Below, in pieces: positions 1 to 8,754 of a stretch of 64,000 nucleotides of DNA. The stretch lies in NCBI GenBank assembly GCA_016929595.1, contig JAFGIN010000021.1, forward strand, positions 1 to 64,000, given 5' to 3'. Position 1 is the stretch's first letter. Each line of letters opens with the position of its first letter. This DNA is from Chitinispirillaceae bacterium. GTDB lineage: Bacteria > Fibrobacterota > Chitinivibrionia > Chitinivibrionales > Chitinispirillaceae. A program made the translations under genes and the position numbers. A model generated the notes under the pieces. It made no database searches and was not told where the DNA came from. It saw only the letters and a list, made by a program, of their open reading frames with translations.

Positions 1-358
1 ACTGAGTAACTGAGTAACTGAGTAACTGAGTAACTGAGTAACTGAGTAACTGAGTAACTGAGTAACTGAGTAACTGAGTAACTGAGTGACTTGGTGACTT
101 GGTAACTTGGTAACTTGGTAACTGGGTAACTGGGTGACTGAGTGACTGGGTGACTGAGTGACTGGGTGACTGGGTGACTGGGTGACTGGGTGACTGGGTG
201 ACTGAGTGACTGGGTGACTGAGTGACTGGGTGACTGGGTGACTGGGTAACTGGGTAACTGGTAACTGGTAACTGGTAACTGGTAACTGGTAACTGGTAAC
301 TGGTCACTGGTCACTGGTCCACTGGGCACTGGTCACTGGTCACTGGGCACTGGTCACT
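1..358. repeat. Degenerate tandem repeat, 8-bp units changing to 7-bp units
   Basis: The first part is an almost perfect run of the octamer actgagta (1-88). It drifts through acttggta and actgggta to mixed actgggtg/actgagtg octamers (to about 256). It then switches to the heptamer actggta, and finally to actggtc with occasional cactgggc variants. Units in all frames carry stops, so this is not coding. It begins before the window and ends about 10 bp from the helicase stop codon. The graded change of unit along the array looks like slippage plus unit conversion. No function can be assigned. Confidence 0.95.
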
Positions 359-367
359 CTCCGGCCT

Positions 368-3286
368 CTAATTTTTACCTCCCGTAAGAATTTCAACAAG
401 ATCCTCACGCGTGAACTTTTTCATCTCTTCAGGACTATCTTCTGTAAGGACTTTGTTTGACAAAATACGCTTGCGCCGAATAATCGTATCGATTCGTTCC
501 TCGATGGAATCTTTGGTGACCAGTTTGAATACTTCAACTCCGCGTGTCTGCCCGAACCGGTGCACCCGGTCGGTAGCCTGATCTTCACGGGCCGCATTCC
601 ACCACCGGTCATAATGTATGACCGTTGATGCCGGTGTGAGATCGATGCCAACACCTCCAGCTTTGAGACTGCAGATAAATACGCGGCATTGAGAATCCTG
701 CGCGAATTTCTGTACAAGCGCATCACGTTTCACGGTCTTTCCCGTCAGAAGTGCTGTACCGATGCCTATCTTTTCGCAATGTAATTTTATAATGTCAAGC
801 ATTTTAAGGTACTGAGAAAATACAACCACCTTCTGATTACTTCCAAGACACTCATCAAGCAACTGTTTAAACAGTTCCCATTTACCTGATTCTGAAGCGG
901 TATATCCTTCCGGATTTTCCAGCAGTGATCCCGGGTGATTGCAGATCTGTTTAAGATAGGAAAACAGTGAATAAAAATTGATATATTGTATTGGTTGATC
1001 GGTTTTTTTCAGTGATTCAAGCAATGGTCCGCCACGCTCTTCCAAAACCTCTTTATAAAGATCAAATTGTTCACCTGTTAATTCGCAATACCGCACCTCT
1101 TCAATTTTTGCAGGCAGTTCAGTCAGCACCGACATTTTGAGCCTTCGTAGCATGAATGGTTCTATTATCCGCTGAAGCGACTTCCTTTCCCCATCAGACA
1201 TTCCAGCACCCTGTTCATCAATAAACCGCCCCTGTTCGTTATCCATATCCATGGAGAAAAGGCCGGAAATTGTCAGATTGAAAAGGGTTTTGAGTTCATA
1301 TATGTTATTTTCTATGGGTGTTCCTGTCAACCCAAGCTTAAGCACAGCATCAAGATTGAATGCTGCAGCAGTTGACAATGAGGCACTGTTTTTCAACTGC
1401 TGTATCTCATCAAATATCACAATCCTGAACTTGATTGCGGAAAGCAATTCAATATCGTTTCTCAGAATTCCAAACGTGGTAATCAGTATATCGAAATCGT
1501 CGGTGTTTAGTTTCTCATCCCGATTTCCACTGTAATGAGTTTTGACACGTATATCGGGCAAAAACCGCTTCAGCTGACGCTCCCAGTATTCAAGTACTGA
1601 TGCCGGGCAGATAACCAGATGAGGGCCACTGCACTCACGCTGTTCTCTGAGTGCACCAAGAAAAGCGATCGTTTCGATAGTCTTACCAAGCCCCATTTCA
1701 TCACAAAGCAATCCACCGAAATTATTATCGTAAAGGAAAAGAAGCCACTGTACACAATGTTTCTGATATTCCCGCAGATCTCCGTTAAAACGCTCGAGCG
1801 GTATAAAATCACGAACTGGTTTAAATTCAAACATCTCCTTGATTTTTTTGGTAAGTGAGTTATTCTTACTGAACTTCATCCTCATCGATGCACTTTTAAA
1901 GCGCATCAGCGCAGCTTTCGGTATAGTAACCGTACCATCCTTCCCTACCCCTTTTGCGCTGACAATTGATGCATTGATTGCCGGACTTTTCATATCCACA
2001 GTCAGCTCAGATGTACATAGAAAACGTTTTTTTTCATTTTTTGCATTAAGTAAGGATATCAATGTAACAGACCCGTTTTTCGAGGAGTAATTGATCTGTA
2101 AAGTACAGCTTGTGTCGTCCATTTTTACCGGGTTCAGTTCGACATTATCAAATGAGGTGATAATTTCGGGGCTGGCAATCCTTGCGAAATTCAATTCTTT
2201 AACCCCGGTTGAAAAGAGGTCAAGTTGAGCAGCTCCCTGTTCTTTGGATGAAAGTGAAAAAACTTCACCATTTTTTTCGAGAAATGCTGAAATTTCCTCA
2301 ACGGGAATACTTTTTTGCTCGCCCCAGCCGGTTGCAATCAGCTTCATACTGTCCTGGGTACAATTGACAAACATTCTTTTTCCCGGCAGGTACAGATAAC
2401 GATGGTAAAAAAAACGACTATCGATTTCATCCAGTCCATTCGTTTCAGAATCGCCTGACCTTACAACCGGGAATATGCTTACCTGTGAAGTTTTATCACT
2501 ATTCTCAAGTCGGAACAACAGCTCCTGTTCAATATCAGGAATGTTTAAATCAGTCTGTATTTTCGAACCGGTTTTACACATCTCCACAATATTGGGAACA
2601 ATTTCGTTTGGTAATGGTGCTTTAAAAACAAGCTGTTCTGCATTATACCATGTGAGAAAGCAATGACCATTCTCGTGATCGACTCCGAACCGGGGAATAA
2701 TACCATCATCACCGAATTCTCTGAACAGATGATATGCAGCTAGAAACCAGAAGCTCTTTTCTGTCACTTGACGAAACGATTTCTGCCCCATCTCTGAAAG
2801 TGCTTTCTCCTGATCACTGATAACAAACTTTACGGCATTGTGCATAAAATGAAGACGTGACAATTTGTCAGGCATTATCCGGCCAAGAAAGCGTTCTTCA
2901 TTTTCGGTTGAAAAGAATGTTTCTGCCAGCAATTTTTTCTGAGCGCTGAAAACAGTTACTCCATAAGGATGAGTTGTTTTTGGAACCGCCCGTATGTTCT
3001 CAACACTGCAGGGATTTACACGAATATAGAGATCAAAAATTTTGCGAATGAATGATTTCTGGAAGACGGTATCGGGTAATTCATTGTTGTATTTCTGCAA
3101 TAATTGGTCATATCCGTCTTTGAGAGCCTGTGCATGGGTACAGGTTGCATAGGAACCGTTCGAGCAGCTGCAAAACATCTTAGGTTTTTTCTTTTTTCCC
3201 TCAGCTGGAATGCAGATGGTCATTTTCTGCCCTTTCTGATCATAGAGCAGCGCAACATTTCGAATAAATTCGATATTTTCTAACAA
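368..3286 (-). CDS. SWIM zinc finger SNF2-family helicase/ATPase
   Basis: A 972-aa Swi2/Snf2 superfamily-2 ATPase, expected to translocate on DNA and remodel protein-nucleic acid complexes (RapA/HepA-like class). An N-terminal SWIM zinc finger is visible at about residues 38-52 (CSC, then CTH). A poorly conserved middle follows, then the two RecA lobes from about residue 510. Motif I reads CDEMGLGKT, motif II is DEIQ rather than DEAH, motif III is LTGTPIEN, and the C-terminal lobe has QATDRVHRFGQ. The start used is TTG at 3286 with AAAGGA upstream. The first internal ATG (3223) would still keep the SWIM finger, so the exact start is uncertain. It is monocistronic and its stop lies next to the tandem repeat. 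The family is confident; the cellular role is not. Confidence 0.93.
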   Translation of the reverse strand: MLENIEFIRNVALLYDQKGQKMTICIPAEGKKKKPKMFCSCSNGSYATCTHAQALKDGYDQLLQKYNNELPDTVFQKSFIRKIFDLYIRVNPCSVENIRAVPKTTHPYGVTVFSAQKKLLAETFFSTENEERFLGRIMPDKLSRLHFMHNAVKFVISDQEKALSEMGQKSFRQVTEKSFWFLAAYHLFREFGDDGIIPRFGVDHENGHCFLTWYNAEQLVFKAPLPNEIVPNIVEMCKTGSKIQTDLNIPDIEQELLFRLENSDKTSQVSIFPVVRSGDSETNGLDEIDSRFFYHRYLYLPGKRMFVNCTQDSMKLIATGWGEQKSIPVEEISAFLEKNGEVFSLSSKEQGAAQLDLFSTGVKELNFARIASPEIITSFDNVELNPVKMDDTSCTLQINYSSKNGSVTLISLLNAKNEKKRFLCTSELTVDMKSPAINASIVSAKGVGKDGTVTIPKAALMRFKSASMRMKFSKNNSLTKKIKEMFEFKPVRDFIPLERFNGDLREYQKHCVQWLLFLYDNNFGGLLCDEMGLGKTIETIAFLGALREQRECSGPHLVICPASVLEYWERQLKRFLPDIRVKTHYSGNRDEKLNTDDFDILITTFGILRNDIELLSAIKFRIVIFDEIQQLKNSASLSTAAAFNLDAVLKLGLTGTPIENNIYELKTLFNLTISGLFSMDMDNEQGRFIDEQGAGMSDGERKSLQRIIEPFMLRRLKMSVLTELPAKIEEVRYCELTGEQFDLYKEVLEERGGPLLESLKKTDQPIQYINFYSLFSYLKQICNHPGSLLENPEGYTASESGKWELFKQLLDECLGSNQKVVVFSQYLKMLDIIKLHCEKIGIGTALLTGKTVKRDALVQKFAQDSQCRVFICSLKAGGVGIDLTPASTVIHYDRWWNAAREDQATDRVHRFGQTRGVEVFKLVTKDSIEERIDTIIRRKRILSNKVLTEDSPEEMKKFTREDLVEILTGGKN

Positions 3287-3523
3287 AAAAAGCCAATCCT
3301 TTTAATGAATCCTGATTTTTTTAAACGAAATATACTTTATAACGATGCTTTTTCCGGTCCGAAAAAACAAGACGCCAATGAATCCAGAAAAGCATGTGAA
3401 ATCTATCTTCCAGTCCTGCTTTTCCATCCGGACCTTAATTCACTAATATCAGGTAAACCATGAAAAATACTTCAAAACAATTCTCATCTTTGAATCCATT
3501 GAAAGATTTATTAAATTTTCATT

Positions 3524-4171
3524 ATGAGCAAAAAAATACCTGACCAGTTTGGTTTTTACGCTGTTTTAACAGATCCTCTTAAAGGATATGAGTACCTCAC
3601 AAGTGTTTGTGTTGAGTACAAAGTTGCTTTCGTTCAGCTTAGAATGAAAGATGTTCCGCTCTCGAGTATCTATAAAACTGCTGAATCAATGAAAAAAATT
3701 ACTGATGGCACCCGGACAAAACTTGTTATCAATGATTTTCCACAAATTGCAGCTGATATAGGTGCTGATGGGATTCATGTAGGACAGGGAGATGCACCAT
3801 ATGAAGAAGTACGCAAAATCGTCGGCCAGGAGATGATTGTCGGTATTTCCACCCACTCAGAGTCACAGGCAATCGAGACAAGCCGGCTGGATCCGGATTA
3901 TATCGGTGCAGGTCCGGTGTATCCGACCCCGACAAAAAAAATACCCGATCCTGCAATCGGCACCGATGGTTTAAAGAAAATTCTTTCCTGTACATCAATT
4001 CCGGCGGTTGCTATCGGCGGCATCAGTCTTGACAATTTCAGGGACGTGCTCTCTACCGGTGCCGTTAATTTCTGCATGGTTCGCCAGTTTACACAATCAC
4101 CCACCCCGGAAAGAGTCATCAAAACGATCCAGACCATTTACAATGAGTATTATCCGGGATTTTACGGGTAA
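3524..4171 (+). CDS. thiE: Thiamine-phosphate synthase
   Basis: A 215-aa TIM-barrel enzyme of the ThiE/TenI family. ThiE joins HMP pyrophosphate and the thiazole phosphate to give thiamine monophosphate in the cytoplasm. Visible signatures are VQLRMKD near residue 38, the NDFPQIAADIGADGIHVGQ stretch near 72-90, GPVYPTPTKK near 130 and AIGGIS near 163. The length matches the family. The GPVYPTPTKK loop is the phosphate/substrate loop that favours ThiE over TenI, but TenI is not excluded. No other thiamine gene and no TPP riboswitch is visible nearby, and the ATG at 3524 has only a weak ribosome binding site. Confidence 0.88.
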   Translation: MSKKIPDQFGFYAVLTDPLKGYEYLTSVCVEYKVAFVQLRMKDVPLSSIYKTAESMKKITDGTRTKLVINDFPQIAADIGADGIHVGQGDAPYEEVRKIVGQEMIVGISTHSESQAIETSRLDPDYIGAGPVYPTPTKKIPDPAIGTDGLKKILSCTSIPAVAIGGISLDNFRDVLSTGAVNFCMVRQFTQSPTPERVIKTIQTIYNEYYPGFYG

Positions 4172-4295
4172 ATAAATCCGCCCTCCTCTGAAATCATTTA
4201 CATTAAGAAGTTCTTTTCGGCACGTTGATTGCAGTCATTTATTCTGTTTTTTCGCTGCAGTATTACGAAATTTGATTAACAGTAAGGGAGGAGTC

Positions 4296-4745
4296 ATGCT
4301 AGAATCAGAATTAATCGAAAAATTGAACTCTATGATCAGGCTTGATAATGATGCGTTATCAAGTTACAACAAAGTACTCGACAACATTAATGAACAGGTC
4401 ATCAAATCGGAAATTACCAAATACAGGGATGATCATTTACGGCATGTAGATAATTTGTCAGGTCTGATAATAAAGTATGGTGGTGTTCCAACCAGAGATG
4501 ACAAGGATATTCGGGGATTGTTTTTAGGATCAGCCACTGCAATACAGAATATAGCAGGTTTGCAAGGTTCACTTATGGCATTGCAAACGGGTGAAAAATT
4601 GACCAATAAAGATTATTCGGAAGCTGTTTCCTGGAATGTTCCTGAAGATGTACTACTGATACTGAAAGACAATTATGAAGACGAAAAGAGACATTTGCGT
4701 TTTATTAATCAAGCGATAGCTGATAAGGTGTGGGAAAGAAGATAA
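4296..4745 (+). CDS. Ferritin-like four-helix protein (DUF2383-like)
   Basis: A 149-aa, wholly helical, soluble protein. The ATG at 4296 follows a strong GGGAGGAG site, so I prefer it to the upstream TTG at 4272. Spaced Glu/His positions fit a ferritin-like di-iron bundle: DDHLRHVD near residue 47 and YEDEKRHLRF near residue 130. Size and pattern recall the DUF2383/PA2169 group of ferritin-like proteins, whose function is poorly known. It stands alone between ThiE and a strong hairpin terminator at 4820-4872. Metal binding is inference. Confidence 0.75.
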   Translation: MLESELIEKLNSMIRLDNDALSSYNKVLDNINEQVIKSEITKYRDDHLRHVDNLSGLIIKYGGVPTRDDKDIRGLFLGSATAIQNIAGLQGSLMALQTGEKLTNKDYSEAVSWNVPEDVLLILKDNYEDEKRHLRFINQAIADKVWERR

Positions 4746-4819
4746 GCATATATTATTTGAATCAATTTCGGTATTACTTTACTGCTTACAGTAGCTGCGT
4801 GTAACAGGTGAAACTCAGG

Positions 4820-4872
4820 AAGGCCGATCATACTTATGCCCCTCATAAAAAGGCATAAGTATGATCGGCCTT
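4820..4872 (+). terminator. Long perfect hairpin terminator
   Basis: A 21-bp perfect inverted repeat (4820-4840 with 4852-4872) around an 11-nt loop. The distal arm runs into TTTT. It lies 75 bp after the ferritin-like gene and fits an intrinsic terminator, though the stem is longer than usual. Confidence 0.75.
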
Positions 4873-5089
4873 TTGAACAGACATGAGAAATAAGCAACAG
4901 AGCATAGACCCGGGAATTCTCTTCGAAAAGTGAGCATAAGATCAGAACTTATCAGCATACAGCTGAATACAGAATTTTTCTCATAATTGAGAATATAGTT
5001 GATAGTATTTTCCATTACAGTATATTACTTATAATAGCAGATGCTCATATATGACCATCTAATTGATATCACAACACAAGGAGGAAACA

Positions 5090-5872
5090 ATGGGAAAGCA
5101 CATTATCCGCCTCTCCCGCTGGTCCACCCGTTCACTATACCAGGTCTATAGTAGATTACTCACCCTGGTTTTTGCTCTTTTCTGTGGTGTAACAGGACAA
5201 ATCCAGAGGTCTGCATCGTCAAAACAGGCCAATAATACAACCGCAACGTTTAAAGGTACTGCCTACCTGGCCAGTGATTCCTCTGTACTCAAAAATATCC
5301 AGTTCTACCTTGAGAACTGTATCCTTGTCAGATACGGGATCATGCCCGATTACGGGATTATGCCGGAATACGGGGTCTCAGCATGGTATGGAATTAATAC
5401 CGGGACACCTTTAGCAACCTTTAAAACAGATGAAAATGGAAACTTTCAAACCCAGTTTTCTGCTCCTGTCAATAGAACCTACACTATTAGCAGTGAAGAT
5501 ATAGTGACACCAGGTGGAAAGGTGCGATACTATACATCAGGGTGTCTCACGATTAAAGCCGGTGTTGATACCTCATATACGCTCTATTTTCAGAATATGA
5601 CAACCTCGGCCACACCAGCACGCACCGACACCGAACATCAATTTACCCTTTCGGCTATTGCAGGGAAGGATTTCCTGTTTCAGATCCCGGATTGGAAGGG
5701 ACAGAATATATCTGCAGCCATAATCAATAGCCAGGGACAAAAGGTAACAACCCTGAACTCCGACGCAACCGGAAAACTGTGCTGGAACACAAGGGCAATT
5801 GCCGGTGGGATCTATTTTCTGCAGGTACAAAATGACAGGAATACTCTTTCTATGAAAATACTGGTTAAATGA
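5090..5872 (+). CDS. Exported substrate/partner of the rSAM-lipoprotein-type system, with YG hexapeptide repeats
   Basis: A 260-aa exported protein translated from ATG 5090 behind AAGGAGG. A basic N-terminus precedes a hydrophobic segment at about 20-36 that contains a Cys (ALFC); this is not a canonical lipobox. Next comes a beta-rich region with residues near 45-80. Four back-to-back hexapeptides start with Tyr-Gly at residues 82, 88, 94 and 100 (YGIMPD, YGIMPE, YGVSAW, YGINTG). A carboxypeptidase-regulatory-like beta segment follows, then a C-terminal T9SS/FlgD-like domain from about 185 ending GGIYFLQV...ILVK. Its stop overlaps the start of the radical SAM gene. The family resembles the partner proteins of the rSAM/lipoprotein system annotated in Bacteroidetes (TIGR04134-like, from memory). 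The YG region is inferred to be the modified site. Confidence 0.8.
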   Translation: MGKHIIRLSRWSTRSLYQVYSRLLTLVFALFCGVTGQIQRSASSKQANNTTATFKGTAYLASDSSVLKNIQFYLENCILVRYGIMPDYGIMPEYGVSAWYGINTGTPLATFKTDENGNFQTQFSAPVNRTYTISSEDIVTPGGKVRYYTSGCLTIKAGVDTSYTLYFQNMTTSATPARTDTEHQFTLSAIAGKDFLFQIPDWKGQNISAAIINSQGQKVTTLNSDATGKLCWNTRAIAGGIYFLQVQNDRNTLSMKILVK

Positions 5873-6966
5873 ACCGCATCGATAAATTATCACTGAAAAA
5901 GAAAATTGCGTTACGATTGTACTCTGCGAAACGCAAAGCCGATGCACGCGCACATGAGCTTCAATACCTGTTCTGGGAATGTACACTCCGGTGCAACATG
6001 GCGTGTCTTCATTGCGGAAGTGACTGCATGCGTGATGCAACAACACCCGACATGCCAATTAAGGACTTCACAAAAGTTCTTGACAGGATCAGCGAACATA
6101 CCAACCCTGCCAAAATTGTGGTAGCAATTACCGGCGGTGAACCACTCATGCGTGGGGATCTGCCTGAAGCCGGCAATGAGATTGCCAGACGGGGCTTTCG
6201 CTGGGGAATGGTAACTAACGGGTATTTACTCAATAGTAACAGAATGAAAGAACTGGTGCAGTCAGGCATCCGTTATCTGACAATCAGCTTTGATGGCCTT
6301 GAAGAAACACATAACTGGCTGCGCGGCAGAAAAGATGCATACGTACACGCTTGTGATGCAATTAAATATGCTTCAGAGGCCCGAAGTACCTCAGGACTAT
6401 TCTTTGATGTTGTCACGTGTGTCAATCAGCGTAACATCGGACAACTGGAGCAGATGAAAAAAGTGCTGACAGATCTTAAAATGCCGGCATGGCGTCTGGG
6501 AACTATCTTTGCCAAAGGACGCGCATCTGGAAATAAGGAGTTAACTCTTAACCGAGAGCAACTCTATCAACTGCTGGATTTTATCGTAGCGACACAGAAG
6601 GAAGGAAACATTTTCACCACCTTTGGATGTGACAGTTTTCTGGGCAGCTATGAAATGGAGGTTCGCCCTCAGCCTTTTTTCTGCTGGGCAGGAATAAATA
6701 TCGGATCAGTTCTTGTCGATGGATCAATCTCCGCCTGCCCATCACTGCGGGCCGATTACATTCAGGGCAATATCTATAAAGATGATTTTCTGGATGTCTG
6801 GAATAACCGGTTTCAGGTGATGCGCAATCGGGAATGGTTAAAACAGGGTGAGTGTGCAGACTGCAAGATGTGGAATCTCTGTCTAGGAAACGGTCTCCAT
6901 CTCCGCCGCGAAAGCGATCTCAAACTGCTGAGTTGTCATTACAGAGAAATGACAACAGATCACTGA
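5869..6966 (+). CDS. Radical SAM/SPASM enzyme, rSAM-lipoprotein-system type
   Basis: A 365-aa radical SAM protein. The 4Fe-4S-binding CxxxCxxC is C42, C46 and C49, within LFWECTLRCNMACLHCGSDC; this block closely recalls the rSAM/lipoprotein-system maturase family (TIGR04133-like). TGGEPLMRGDL (about 85-95) is the SAM-contacting GGE motif. The C-terminal third is a SPASM-like domain with Cys at the FFCWAG, ISACPS, ECADCKMWNLC and LLSCHY blocks, expected to hold auxiliary Fe-S clusters. Its ATG overlaps the TGA of the YG-repeat gene (ATGA), so the pair is translationally coupled. SPASM enzymes usually modify peptides; the neighbour is therefore the likely substrate. The chemistry performed cannot be read from sequence. 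Confidence 0.92.
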   Translation: MNRIDKLSLKKKIALRLYSAKRKADARAHELQYLFWECTLRCNMACLHCGSDCMRDATTPDMPIKDFTKVLDRISEHTNPAKIVVAITGGEPLMRGDLPEAGNEIARRGFRWGMVTNGYLLNSNRMKELVQSGIRYLTISFDGLEETHNWLRGRKDAYVHACDAIKYASEARSTSGLFFDVVTCVNQRNIGQLEQMKKVLTDLKMPAWRLGTIFAKGRASGNKELTLNREQLYQLLDFIVATQKEGNIFTTFGCDSFLGSYEMEVRPQPFFCWAGINIGSVLVDGSISACPSLRADYIQGNIYKDDFLDVWNNRFQVMRNREWLKQGECADCKMWNLCLGNGLHLRRESDLKLLSCHYREMTTDH

Positions 6967-7281
6967 ACAGGGAGAAGCAATTCCTTCAGTAATCACCCTG
7001 ACAAAAATAATCTGAATCGGACGATTGTAACTGCTGTTCTTTAGTCGTAAGGTATGGTACGTTAGCACCGTTTAAATTCTACCGCTTTCCTTCAGGTGAT
7101 CTGTTCGCATTTTTGGTATCTTGAGTTTGCAGATACCCACCCGAGCATAACACTGCTGACTTCAAAAACCTTTCAACAGTGTCTTCAAAAACCTCAGGCA
7201 CCGGTGCCTGAGGTTCTCGAAGGCACCGGTACTGGTCGACAGGAAATCGTCGGTTGGAGAATATGAGACCTGGTTTTTATC
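6967..7281. other. Convergent intergenic region with a 26-bp palindrome
   Basis: 315 bp between the convergent rSAM and hydrolase genes. It contains two copies of a cttcaaaaacct motif (about 7160-7172 and 7182-7194), the perfect palindrome 7190-7215 and a partial copy of its core (aggcaccggt, 7221-7230). No credible coding sequence is seen. Confidence 0.7.
7187..7215 (-). terminator. Palindromic terminator for the minus-strand hydrolase
   Basis: The 26-bp palindrome at 7190-7215 (arms of 13 bp meeting at accggt) is followed on the minus strand by a run of five T. It lies about 65 bp beyond the hydrolase stop codon, which suits an intrinsic terminator. A dimeric protein site is an alternative. 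Confidence 0.5.
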
Positions 7282-8754
7282 CTATTGTTTCATGAGGCTG
7301 TTCTGCTCAACTTTCACGCGGGAATCGGAGCAGAACGTGCAGTTCGAGCCATAAAAATACTTGCGGCTTGCAGTATCGTTCATCAGGTGACCCCTGAACC
7401 ATGCGGCAGCTGCAGAAAGAGAGACACCATTTGCTCCCTGATATACCCAGTAACCATGATCAGAAGCGAGCTCATTGAGGAAAAAGGCTGGTTGATCTTT
7501 AACAGACAGGAAAATATCTTTGACTCCACTACATTTTACCGTTTCGTCTTTTCCACCACAGTGAAACAGTATCGGAGTGTGAAGGCCCTTAAGCTCAGCA
7601 GTTCCACAAATCGTCATCAGAGCCTTGTAGCGAGGGTCAGCCGCAGTATTGCAGGTTGACATTCCGCCATATGAATGGCCATACTGGCCGATTTTTGATA
7701 TATCAAGACAATGGTAATAGGGACTGCTTGGATCCTCATTCTGCTCAATTATCCAGTCCATACCCGTAAGCGTAGGATAAGGTTTCGTTCCTGTTGCCGT
7801 GCTCAGTGATGCTACCACAACAAAACCGTGCGAAGCAAGATGCTGTAAAATAGGCAGATACTGTCCACACCAATTTTGATTACGATCAAGAACACATTTG
7901 CCATTCGGTTCTGGATTATCCCGATACCCATTAGCCCATATCAGAATGGGGTGCAGATACCCGCTGGTCTTAAGGTTCTTGGGACGATACACATTAAAAC
8001 GCATCTGCTTACCGTAGACCGGATCATCAGCAGTGCCAGCCAGAGGGCCTACATCTTTGTCTGCAGCCACCTCGAACGGACCCGCTGCGGCAGGATTAGC
8101 TGTAGGAAATTGCTTCCCAACAATGATTGAATCCAGAGTGATATCCTGTTTCTGATTATCGAGCGAGGTAATAGCTACAGACTTTTCCTTAAAACCAGTT
8201 GCAGAGACCTTTATGGTATCGACAACTGCAGCTGCCGCCATCAATCCGCTACGGTTGGGAACTGTTGACGTCGCATTGACAGGGCTTACAACCGATCGTC
8301 CACCATTAAGTGACATGTAGCGGAAAGACACTTCCGACTTGCCCATTGCAGCTCTGATCAGAAGGGCTTTTGCAACCTGGCAATTTTTTGTAATGTCAAA
8401 TCGATAAATTCCCGCAGGCACATCAACATTTATCTCCTGTCTTAACAGTTCACCTTTCAAATTAAATATTTCCACTTTTATTGGTGAAGGAGTTCCAACT
8501 GCAAATTGTAATACGTCATTATTTAATGAGATTCTGTTGACACGAGGCACAATCGCAGGAAGTGTTGCCACCTGACTTGTAAAAGAATATGTACCGTCAG
8601 TACCGGTGGTATCCTTCATTTTTTGATGTACCAGTGAAACAATGGCATTCGGAATAGCTTTGCCTGCTGAATTGGAAATCGTGCCTCGCAAGTTAATAGT
8701 TTGTGCACTCACTGCCAATCCTGCGCATAAAATCGCAGTAAACATTTTGGACAT
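7282..8754 (-). CDS. Secreted alpha/beta-hydrolase (PETase/chlorophyllase-like) with beta-sandwich N-terminus
   Basis: A 490-aa secreted protein from ATG 8754, which has AAAGGA upstream and starts a clean signal peptide (about 1-17, ending SAQ); the longer reading from 8844 adds a hydrophobic stretch without support. After the signal comes a carboxypeptidase-regulatory-like domain. It seems interrupted by a T9SS/FlgD-like beta module (VEIFNLKGELLRQE ... PAGIYRFDI, about 85-120) before it resumes near KVSATGFKEKSVAI. The C-terminal 270 residues are an alpha/beta hydrolase. The nucleophile elbow is GHSYGG, an acid is likely at CGGKDETV and the histidine at SDHGYW. It resembles the dienelactone hydrolase/PET hydrolase-type esterases. 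The substrate is unknown; carbohydrate esters are possible in this organism. Confidence 0.8.
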   Translation of the reverse strand: MSKMFTAILCAGLAVSAQTINLRGTISNSAGKAIPNAIVSLVHQKMKDTTGTDGTYSFTSQVATLPAIVPRVNRISLNNDVLQFAVGTPSPIKVEIFNLKGELLRQEINVDVPAGIYRFDITKNCQVAKALLIRAAMGKSEVSFRYMSLNGGRSVVSPVNATSTVPNRSGLMAAAAVVDTIKVSATGFKEKSVAITSLDNQKQDITLDSIIVGKQFPTANPAAAGPFEVAADKDVGPLAGTADDPVYGKQMRFNVYRPKNLKTSGYLHPILIWANGYRDNPEPNGKCVLDRNQNWCGQYLPILQHLASHGFVVVASLSTATGTKPYPTLTGMDWIIEQNEDPSSPYYHCLDISKIGQYGHSYGGMSTCNTAADPRYKALMTICGTAELKGLHTPILFHCGGKDETVKCSGVKDIFLSVKDQPAFFLNELASDHGYWVYQGANGVSLSAAAAWFRGHLMNDTASRKYFYGSNCTFCSDSRVKVEQNSLMKQ

